Origin: Anaerolineae bacterium
Lineage (GTDB): Bacteria; Chloroflexota; Anaerolineae; Aggregatilineales; UBA3940
NCBI GenBank assembly: GCA_020852775.1
Contig: JADZAD010000063.1
Span: 1-7,147, forward strand
Length of the DNA: 7,147 bases
Reading direction: 5' to 3'
The notes under the pieces were generated by a model. The model had not been told where the DNA came from and ran no database searches. It saw only the letters and a program-made list of their open reading frames with translations. Positions 1 through 5,357 of this stretch are shown here, piece by piece (within the stretch, counting starts at the first letter, position 1; each line of letters begins with the position of its first letter). The translations under genes and the position numbers were made by a program.

Positions 1-189
1 GATCTGCTCGGACTGCCCCGCGGGTGTCCATTCGCCCCGCGCTGCCCATACGCGGTGCAGAAATGCTGGGAAGAGAACCCAACCCTGCGCGAAGTTGGCG
101 AAAAGCACCGCGTCGCCTGCTGGGTGGATATCCAGGACATCAGCGAGACGCCTGCTGGTGTGGCGTCCTCCCAGGAGGCAGCACAGTGA
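1..189 (+). CDS. oppD: Peptide ABC transporter ATP-binding protein, OppD/DppD type (C-terminal fragment)
   Basis: Only the last 62 codons, in frame 1 and ending at TGA 187-189, are inside the window. The nucleotide-binding core lies off the left edge. What remains is the C-terminal extension typical of oligopeptide/dipeptide transporter ATPases (oligo_HPY region). It has a Pro/Gly stretch and then four cysteines spaced C-x5-C-x6-C-x17-C (fragment residues 9, 15, 22 and 40), beginning GCPFAPRCPYA. In this family that Cys cluster is known to bind a [4Fe-4S] cluster in some DppD-type proteins; binding here is inferred. The stop overlaps the GTG start of the next ATPase, so the two are translationally coupled and probably form the OppD/OppF heterodimer at the inner face of the membrane. 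Assignment as D rather than a second F rests on gene order. Opp versus Dpp specificity cannot be told from the tail. Confidence 0.9.
   Translation, partial: DLLGLPRGCPFAPRCPYAVQKCWEENPTLREVGEKHRVACWVDIQDISETPAGVASSQEAAQ
173..178 (+). promoter_or_regulatory. Ribosome binding site that fixes the oppF start
   Basis: AGGAGG lies seven bases before the GTG at 186-188, inside the end of the upstream ATPase gene. It supports the GTG start over the upstream in-frame ATG at 24, which would add 54 residues read from the wrong frame of the oppD tail and unlike any ATPase N-terminus. Confidence 0.85.
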
Positions 190-1205
190 CCCCTCAGACT
201 GAGAACGACGCGTTTGTCCGCGTAGAGAACCTGAAGAAGTACTTCCCCATCGTCAAGGGGCTGCTTCGCCGTACCGTCGGCCACGTCAAGGCGCTTGACG
301 ATGTCAGCCTGACAATTCAGAAGGGCGAGACACTGGGCCTCGTCGGAGAAAGCGGATGTGGTAAATCCACCCTCGGTCGGACGATCCTGCAACTGCACAC
401 GCCGACTGAAGGCAAGGTGTATTTCGACGGCGATGACCTGACCACCCTTCCCGCCGAGGAACTGCGCCGCAGGCGCGCGAAGATGCAGATCGTCTTTCAG
501 GACCCGTATGCGTCACTCAATCCGCGCATGACGGTCGAGTCAATTGTCGCTGAGCCACTTGTAGTGCATGGGATCGCCAACGACCCCACCGAGCGGCGCG
601 AGCGGGTCGAGTCCCTGCTGCTGCGTGTAGGGCTCAACCCGATGTTCGCCAACCGCTTCCCGCATGAGTTCTCCGGCGGGCAGCGCCAGCGTATTGGCCT
701 CGCGCGGGCCCTCGCACTGAATCCGTCCTTCATTGTTGCGGTCGAGCCGATATCAGCCCTCGACGTCTCAATCCAGGCGCAGGTCATCAACCTGATGGAA
801 GACTTGCAGGATGAGTTCAACCTGACCTACTTGTTCATCACACATGACCTCGGTATGGTGCGCCATATCTGCGACCGCGTGGCGGTGATGTACCTCGGCA
901 AGATCGTCGAGGTCGCCCCGGTGGAAGAGCTGTATAACAACCCAATCCATCCTTATACCCAGGCGCTCCTTTCCGCCCTGCCAATCCCTGATCCGTCCAA
1001 AGAGCGCAAGCGCCGCCGTATCATCCTGGAAGGGGATGTGCCCAGCCCGGCACATCCGCCGCAGGGCTGCAACTTCAACACCCGCTGTCCGTGGGCCTAT
1101 GACCGCTGCCACACTGTCGATCCGCAGCTCCGTGAAGTCGCGTCAGAGCACTGGGTATCGTGCTATGCCGTTGAGGAAAACCGCGAGCGAGTAGCCCTGA
1201 CCTAG
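186..1205 (+). CDS. oppF: Peptide ABC transporter ATP-binding protein, OppF/DppF type, with altered Walker B
   Basis: A cytoplasmic ATPase of 339 residues that should pair with the OppD-type protein upstream and drive peptide import through OppB/OppC. Starting at GTG 186, it shows Walker A GESGCGKST (54-62), Q-loop QDPYASLNPR (Q105), ABC signature SGGQRQR (163-169), D-loop SALD (190-193) and H-loop His220. The C-terminal oligo_HPY region contains NPIHPYTQALLSALP, then a Cys cluster C295-x5-C301-x6-C308-x17-C326 like that of the upstream partner. Length is normal for the family. The oddity is in Walker B: it reads FIVAVEP, so the Mg2+-coordinating Asp is Val186 (GTC, 741-743), while the catalytic Glu187 is kept. 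A single A-to-T change from GAC would explain it. This may be a real degenerate site or a sequence error. The gene overlaps oppD by 4 bp. No convincing terminator follows. Confidence 0.95.
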   Translation: MTPQTENDAFVRVENLKKYFPIVKGLLRRTVGHVKALDDVSLTIQKGETLGLVGESGCGKSTLGRTILQLHTPTEGKVYFDGDDLTTLPAEELRRRRAKMQIVFQDPYASLNPRMTVESIVAEPLVVHGIANDPTERRERVESLLLRVGLNPMFANRFPHEFSGGQRQRIGLARALALNPSFIVAVEPISALDVSIQAQVINLMEDLQDEFNLTYLFITHDLGMVRHICDRVAVMYLGKIVEVAPVEELYNNPIHPYTQALLSALPIPDPSKERKRRRIILEGDVPSPAHPPQGCNFNTRCPWAYDRCHTVDPQLREVASEHWVSCYAVEENRERVALT

Positions 1206-1279
1206 GGCTGTACGCTCACGGCGAAGCCTTGAAGAGGCTGTTACAGGAGGTGCTTATCAGTACAATGATTAAGGAATTG

Positions 1280-1308
1280 TTGTCACACGCTCAGATGCCT
1301 GATATAGT
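1280..1308 (+). promoter_or_regulatory. Sigma70-like promoter for the binding-protein gene
   Basis: TTGTCA (1280-1285) and TATAGT (1303-1308) are separated by exactly 17 bases, each matching the consensus at five of six positions. The expected transcript start is near 1315, leaving a leader of about 74 nt before the ATG at 1389. This would let the binding lipoprotein be transcribed independently of the ATPase genes. Called by eye; no experimental support. Confidence 0.6.
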
Positions 1309-1326
1309 CATAGGCGTCGTGGCAAG

Positions 1327-1354
1327 TGGCCGGATTCGGCCAGGGCGTCCGCCC
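1327..1354 (+). other. Two back-to-back hairpins in the lipoprotein mRNA leader
   Basis: TGGCCG (1327-1332) pairs perfectly with CGGCCA (1337-1342) around a GATT loop. Immediately next to it, GGGC (1343-1346) pairs with GCCC (1351-1354) around GTCC, so the two stems could stack coaxially. They lie between the predicted transcript start and the ribosome binding site and leave the latter free. No T-run follows, so they are not a terminator. A role in mRNA stability is possible but unproven. Confidence 0.4.
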
Positions 1355-1388
1355 GCACGACTAACTCACCTTTATCTGGAGGAGAAAC

Positions 1389-3221
1389 ATGTCACACCGT
1401 AAGACATGGCTGGCTATCAGCCTGCTGGTAGTCGCCGCACTTACCCTTGCGGCCTGCGCCCCCGCAGCCGCACCGGCCGGTGACGCATCTGCGGAGATCG
1501 CAGGGCTGCAGAACCAACTGGCGACCGCCCAGGCAGCCGCCGCTGCTGGCGGAGAGGCCGTTGACACGACCGAGCTGGAGAACCAGTTGGCGACCGCCCA
1601 GGCGGAAGCCGCCGCTGCTGCCGAGCAGGCTCAGGCCGCTCAGAGCCAGGCCTGTGGCTACAACACCTACCGTCTCGGCTGGGTGATGGACTATCCGGAC
1701 CCGGTGAACATCGTCAATGACGTGTTCGCCCCGACCTCGGACTTCCAGTACACCTTCTGGGGCAAGACCTACCCCGATCAGGCCGCTACGTTTGAGGAAC
1801 TGGTGAACGCCGCCAAGAGCGATCCGAACGTCGATACCCGCCTGGCCAACTACCAGGCCGCGGAAGACATCCTCATCGACGAACTGTCGGTCGTGATCCC
1901 GATCTTCAACCGCGACCGCACCGGCCTGCGCCAGACCTATGTCGAGGGCTACTACCCGGCATTCGGCGCTGCCCGCTTCGCGAACTGGGATCTGACCAAC
2001 GGCAGCGACACGCTGCGCTACCCGGTTGGCGCCGTGGTCTCCACCTTTGATCCGAACGCCTGCACCGACACCACCTGCAGCGCAGTCCTCTACCAGGTCC
2101 TTGACGCGCCGTTCCAGTACACCGAAGACGGTGGCCTGGCCCCGCTGGCCGCTGAGAGCTTTGAGGTCTCCGATGACGGCCTGGTGTATACCATCAAGCT
2201 GCGCGAAGGCGCGCTCTGGTCAGACGGTGAGCCGGTTGTTGCCCAGCACTTTGTTGACGGCATCAAGCGCCTGCTCAGCCCCGACCTGGCGAACGACTAC
2301 GCGTTCGTGATGTTCCCGATCGATGGCGCACAGGCCTACAACGCTGGCGAACAGGCAGACCTGCCTTCCGTCGTCGCGGTTGACGACCTGACCCTGCAGA
2401 TCACCCTGAGCGCGCCGGCCAGCTTCTTCGAGAGCCTGCTCGCATTCAGTACCTTCCACCCGATCCGCCTGGACGTGATCGAAGCCAACCCCGACAGCTG
2501 GACCGCCGCCGAGAACTTCGTCGGTAACGGCGCTTACACCTTCGTCGAGGCTGACCCGAACGCCGGCATCAAGCTCGCCAAGAGCGAGACCTACTGGGAT
2601 GCCGCGAACGTCTCGATCGCCAACGTCGAGATGGACGTGCTCCTTGAGCCGGCCACCACGCTGGCCGCCTTCGACGCGGGCGAGATTGACGCCACCACCG
2701 GTGGCAGCATCCCCTCCGCTGACACGGTCGCCCGCTACACAGCCAATGACCCGAACTTCATCCGCGTTGCCCAGCCCGGTATCGAATACATCGGCCTGAA
2801 CACCTCCGCGGAGCACACCAACGACGTGAACTTCCGCAAGGCGCTCGCCTCCGCGACCGACCGCCGCACCATCCTCGATGGCCCGGCTGGCACACCGTGG
2901 CGCGTTGAGACCACCAGCCTCATCCCGCTGGGTATCGCCGGTTACCGTGAGCCCGCCGAAGCCCCTGGCTACCCGTATGATCCGGAAGCGGCAGTCGCCT
3001 TCCTGAACGAGTACATGGCTTCCGCCGGTATCACTGACGCCAGCGAGATCGTGGTCGAAGTGTGGTTCAACTCCAACGGCACCAACCCGCAGGTTTACGC
3101 CGCGGTGACCGACATGTGGGAAACCACGCTCGGCATCGACGCCCGGACGGTTGGCGTTGAGTTCGCAACCTACCTCGACGTTCTCGAACAGTGCAACGTC
3201 CTCGGTGGTGGTGGCTTCTAG
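1389..3221 (+). CDS. oppA: Peptide-binding lipoprotein of ABC transporter (SBP_bac_5 family), apparently circularly permuted
   Basis: Exported substrate-binding protein of 610 residues that should deliver peptides to OppB/OppC. GGAGG at 1378-1382, six bases before the ATG, fixes the start. Residues 1-23 are a lipoprotein signal peptide with lipobox LAAC, lipidated at Cys23. Residues 34-87 are an Ala-rich coiled-coil stalk with two copies of NQLATAQA. Residues 89-202 match the C-terminal part of the family: YRLGWVMDYPDP, then VIPIFNRDR, ending FANWDL. Residues 208-610 match the normal N-terminal lobe and middle: TLRYPVG, FEVSDDGLVYTIKLREG, LWSDGEPV, VGNGAYTF and FRKALASATDR. The protein stops at GGGGF, where the YRLGW segment should follow. 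The core totals about 517 residues, a normal mature length, so the segment is moved rather than duplicated. Asp101 aligns with E. coli OppA Asp419, which binds the peptide amine. Cysteines 89 and 602 flank the break. The gene is monocistronic by its own promoter and terminator. Exact ligand is unknown. Confidence 0.9.
   Translation: MSHRKTWLAISLLVVAALTLAACAPAAAPAGDASAEIAGLQNQLATAQAAAAAGGEAVDTTELENQLATAQAEAAAAAEQAQAAQSQACGYNTYRLGWVMDYPDPVNIVNDVFAPTSDFQYTFWGKTYPDQAATFEELVNAAKSDPNVDTRLANYQAAEDILIDELSVVIPIFNRDRTGLRQTYVEGYYPAFGAARFANWDLTNGSDTLRYPVGAVVSTFDPNACTDTTCSAVLYQVLDAPFQYTEDGGLAPLAAESFEVSDDGLVYTIKLREGALWSDGEPVVAQHFVDGIKRLLSPDLANDYAFVMFPIDGAQAYNAGEQADLPSVVAVDDLTLQITLSAPASFFESLLAFSTFHPIRLDVIEANPDSWTAAENFVGNGAYTFVEADPNAGIKLAKSETYWDAANVSIANVEMDVLLEPATTLAAFDAGEIDATTGGSIPSADTVARYTANDPNFIRVAQPGIEYIGLNTSAEHTNDVNFRKALASATDRRTILDGPAGTPWRVETTSLIPLGIAGYREPAEAPGYPYDPEAAVAFLNEYMASAGITDASEIVVEVWFNSNGTNPQVYAAVTDMWETTLGIDARTVGVEFATYLDVLEQCNVLGGGGF
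1510..1620 (+). repeat. Imperfect direct repeat encoding the coiled-coil stalk
   Basis: The 25-base block at 1510-1534 recurs at 1579-1603 with two mismatches, both synonymous-type differences in Asn-Gln-Leu codons. The match resumes after a 3-base shift with an identical 14-base block, 1535-1548 versus 1607-1620. The offset is 69 bases (23 codons) at the start, so the stalk grew by in-frame internal duplication. It encodes the two NQLATAQA heptad-like units that space the binding domain from the lipid anchor. Confidence 0.8.
1653..1994 (+). other. Relocated C-terminal segment of the binding protein (permuted block)
   Basis: This stretch encodes residues 89-202 of the lipoprotein. By family motif order it belongs at the C-terminus: GWxxDYPDPxNIVNxVF, a helix with NYQAAEDILIDE, VIPIF, and a terminal YVEGYYPAFGAARFANWDL. 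Here it follows the stalk directly and is joined through a short TNGSD linker to TLRYPVG, the usual first strand of the mature protein. Boundaries are good to within about five codons. Confidence 0.8.
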
Positions 3222-3246
3222 CCACTTCTGTCACCCGACGTGAATG

Positions 3247-3280
3247 AAAAGCCGCGCGGCACATGCCGCGCGGCTTTTTT
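3247..3280 (+). terminator. Strong intrinsic terminator after the lipoprotein gene
   Basis: GCCGCGCGGC (3251-3260), loop ACAT, then the same palindromic 10-mer (3265-3274) forms a perfect 10-bp GC stem. AAAA before it can extend the stem into the six-T run (3275-3280). It lies 25 bases after the TAG and separates the binding-protein transcript from the permease genes. Confidence 0.95.
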
Positions 3281-3307
3281 GTCGCAACGCTTAAAGGTGA
3301 TTATACT
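3279..3307 (+). promoter_or_regulatory. Sigma70-like promoter for oppBC
   Basis: TTGTCG (3279-3284) and TATACT (3302-3307) are exactly 17 bases apart, the same architecture as the promoter before the lipoprotein. The first two bases of the -35 element are the last two Ts of the terminator. The expected transcript start is near 3314, about 39 bases before the oppB ATG. Confidence 0.6.
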
Positions 3308-3352
3308 GTTGGTCTCGACAGACACCTGTATTCCGTGAGGAGACCCTGATAT

Positions 3353-4315
3353 ATGGCAACTTTCATTGCCAATCGCCTGATCAGGTCGGTCGTTGTCCTG
3401 TTTCTCGTTTCCGTCGTAACCTTCACATTTATTCAGCTTGCCCCCGGCGGGCCGTTTTCCGCGGACAACAGTATGCGTCCGCGTCCCCCGGAGATCGAGG
3501 CCAAGCTGATGGCCCAGTATGGCCTTGATCGCCCCCCGGTCGAGCAGTATCTGCGCTACATGGGCAACCTGCTGCTCAAAGGTGAACTTGGCCCATCACT
3601 GCGCCAGAAAGACTACACCGTCAACCAGTTGATGTTCAGCCGTGATTTCTGGGCGAACCCGATGCAGACCCCGGTCATGATTTCGGCGACCCTTGGCCTG
3701 ATCGCCTTCGTCCTTGCAGTGGGGACGGGTATCCCACTGGGGGTCGTATCAGCCCTGTATCGCAACAAGCTGCCCGACCATATTGCCATGTTCATCTCGA
3801 CTCTGGGCATTTCAATCCCGAACTTTGTGCTCGGCCTGCTGATGATCCTGGTCTTTGCCCTGACGCTCGGATGGCTGCCGGTCTACGGCTGGGGTGATAG
3901 CTGGAAGCAGATGGTCATGCCGGTGATCACGCTCGGCACCGGTGGCATGGCGTTGATCGCCCGCCTGACCCGCGCCAGCATGCTGGAGGTACTTGGGCAG
4001 GACTATGTGCGTACCGCCCGTTCCAAGGGCCTCAGCGAGCGGGTGGTGATGTCCCGTCACGCACTCAAGAATTCGCTAATCCCGGTTGTGACGGTGCTGG
4101 GTCCGCTGCTCGCGGCCTGGCTCACGGGTACCTTCCTGGTCGAACTGGTATTCGCCGTCCCCGGCATCGGGCGTTTCTTCGTCAGCGCCGTGACCGACCG
4201 GGACTACACCCTGATCATGGCGACTATCCTGTTCTACTCGGTGACCCTGGTACTCAGCAACCTGGCCGTGGATGTCTTATACGGGTATCTCGACCCGCGT
4301 ATCCGGTTCGACTAG
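3353..4315 (+). CDS. oppB: Peptide ABC transporter permease, OppB/DppB type
   Basis: Inner-membrane permease of 320 residues that forms half of the peptide channel with OppC. The N-terminus has the family pattern of a helix at about 11-29 followed by QLAPGGPF. Next comes a periplasmic region with YGLDRPPVEQYLRYM and GELGPSL, then further membrane spans at about 108-133, 145-172, 186-204, 244-266 and 286-310. The EAA loop that contacts the ATPase is YVRTARSKGLSERVV (218-232) followed by HALKNSLIPV. VFAVPGIGRFF and the terminal YGYLDPRIRFD are also typical. About ten extra residues (around 95-107, FSRDFWANPMQTP) precede the second span compared with the common family pattern. GAGGAG at 3337-3342, ten bases upstream, supports the ATG. 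It is the first gene after the 3279-3307 promoter and precedes oppC by 81 bases. Confidence 0.95.
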   Translation: MATFIANRLIRSVVVLFLVSVVTFTFIQLAPGGPFSADNSMRPRPPEIEAKLMAQYGLDRPPVEQYLRYMGNLLLKGELGPSLRQKDYTVNQLMFSRDFWANPMQTPVMISATLGLIAFVLAVGTGIPLGVVSALYRNKLPDHIAMFISTLGISIPNFVLGLLMILVFALTLGWLPVYGWGDSWKQMVMPVITLGTGGMALIARLTRASMLEVLGQDYVRTARSKGLSERVVMSRHALKNSLIPVVTVLGPLLAAWLTGTFLVELVFAVPGIGRFFVSAVTDRDYTLIMATILFYSVTLVLSNLAVDVLYGYLDPRIRFD

Positions 4316-4320
4316 CCCTG

Positions 4321-4335
4321 GCGGTATGCAACCGC
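4321..4335 (+). other. Small hairpin between oppB and oppC
   Basis: GCGGT pairs with ACCGC around a five-base ATGCA loop just after the oppB stop. It has no T-run and is too short to terminate transcription. It may slow mRNA decay between the two cistrons or be chance. No promoter is visible in the rest of this 81-base gap, so oppB and oppC are probably one transcript. Confidence 0.25.
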
Positions 4336-4384
4336 GAGAGGGGCTGCCGGAGCAGGCCCACTCGTCACGCGATCGTTGATTTCT

Positions 4385-4390
4385 GAGGAG
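4385..4390 (+). promoter_or_regulatory. Ribosome binding site that fixes the oppC start
   Basis: GAGGAG lies six bases before ATG 4397. Two earlier in-frame starts, TTG 4376 and ATG 4391, would precede or abut this site and so cannot use it, making 4397 the best start. Confidence 0.8.
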
Positions 4391-4396
4391 ATGCGA

Positions 4397-5335
4397 ATGT
4401 CATCCAACACACAGCCTATTACCGGCCCGATTCCCGCCGCCGTCGAAGAAGATGTCCTGAAACGCCCACGCACCTCCCTCTTTCAGGACACGATTCGCCG
4501 GCTGCTGCGTAACAAGGTGGCTACTGTTTCTGGCCTGTATATCCTGCTCATCGCGCTGGCCGCGATCCTCGCACCCCTGATCACCCCCTATCCTTATGAC
4601 GAGACCGACTACAGCAATGTTCTCGGCAAGCCTAACGCAGAGCATATATTCGGGGCGGACGAACTTGGCCGTGATGTGTTCAGCCGTCTGATTTTCGGTA
4701 GCCGCGTCTCGCTGGGTGTTGCGTTTGTTGGCTCACTGACCGCCATGCTGATCGGGGTGCTGTATGGCGCGGTCGCCGGCTACCTGGGTGGCTGGATCGA
4801 TGACCTGATGATGCGCTTTGTGGACCTGATGTACGGGTTCCCGGTTCTGCTTTTCGTGATTCTCGTGATGCTCATTATTCCGCCGAACTCGCCGCCTGGC
4901 CTGATCATGGTCGGCGTATTCGTGTCGCTGGGTGTGGTGAGTTGGCTGGGCGTCTCCCGGCTGGTGCGTGGCCAGTTCCTGTCGCTGCGCCAGAAGGAGT
5001 TTGTCGAGGCCGCCCGCGCCACCGGGGCCACCCCCTGGCGCATCATCTGGCGGCACCTGCTCCCTAACAGCCTCGGCCCGGTCATCGTCTGGCTGACGCT
5101 GCAAATCCCGAACCTGATCCTGACAGAATCCACACTCAGCTTCATCGGCCTGGGGGTGCAGGAGCCACTCTCTAGTTGGGGCAAGATGCTCTCCGATGGC
5201 TGGCGCTCCATGCGGAGCGCCCCACACATGGCGGTCTTCCCGGCGCTGGCGATTATGATCACCATGCTGGCGTTCAACTTCTTCGGTGACGGTCTGCGTG
5301 ATGCGCTCGACCCCACCATGCGGGGCCGGGACTAG
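4397..5335 (+). CDS. oppC: Peptide ABC transporter permease, OppC/DppC type
   Basis: Second inner-membrane permease subunit, 312 residues, partner of OppB. A cytoplasmic N-terminus with RRLLRNKVATVSG leads into the first span (about 41-63). This is followed by the OppC signature FGADELGRDVFSRLIFG (85-101). Further spans lie at about 105-130, 145-162, 167-190, 224-243 and 276-297. The EAA loop is EFVEAARATGATPWRII (201-217) then HLLPNSLGPVIV, the coupling helix expected to dock onto OppD or OppF. FIGLGVQEPLSSWGKML and the terminal FFGDGLRDALDPTM are family hallmarks. The length is normal and nothing is missing. It follows oppB on the same strand and is followed after 22 bases by the signalling gene, without a terminator. 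Confidence 0.96.
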   Translation: MSSNTQPITGPIPAAVEEDVLKRPRTSLFQDTIRRLLRNKVATVSGLYILLIALAAILAPLITPYPYDETDYSNVLGKPNAEHIFGADELGRDVFSRLIFGSRVSLGVAFVGSLTAMLIGVLYGAVAGYLGGWIDDLMMRFVDLMYGFPVLLFVILVMLIIPPNSPPGLIMVGVFVSLGVVSWLGVSRLVRGQFLSLRQKEFVEAARATGATPWRIIWRHLLPNSLGPVIVWLTLQIPNLILTESTLSFIGLGVQEPLSSWGKMLSDGWRSMRSAPHMAVFPALAIMITMLAFNFFGDGLRDALDPTMRGRD

Positions 5336-5357
5336 CTCTCTATCTTCAGAACCACCC

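Noticed and set aside
24..185. N-terminal extension of OppF from an upstream ATG
   Set aside because: These 54 residues are the wrong-frame reading of the oppD tail. The GTG at 186 has an AGGAGG seven bases upstream and gives the normal family N-terminus.
1225..1239. Hairpin AGCCT/AGGCT just after oppF as a terminator
   Set aside because: The stem is only 5 bp and no T-run follows.
2220..2816. 198-codon minus-strand open frame in the binding-protein gene
   Set aside because: It is a shadow of the lipoprotein frame, whose motifs are clear. No ribosome site or domain supports it.
1389..3221. Explanation of the permuted binding protein as a simple frameshifted or decayed tandem pair
   Set aside because: The frame is open throughout, both junctions are in frame, no core segment is duplicated, and signal peptide, ribosome site and terminator are intact.
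3311..3345. GGTCTC/GAGACC inverted repeat that could hide the oppB ribosome binding site
   Set aside because: The predicted transcript start near 3314 would leave half of the left arm untranscribed, and a 6-bp stem with a 23-base loop is weak.
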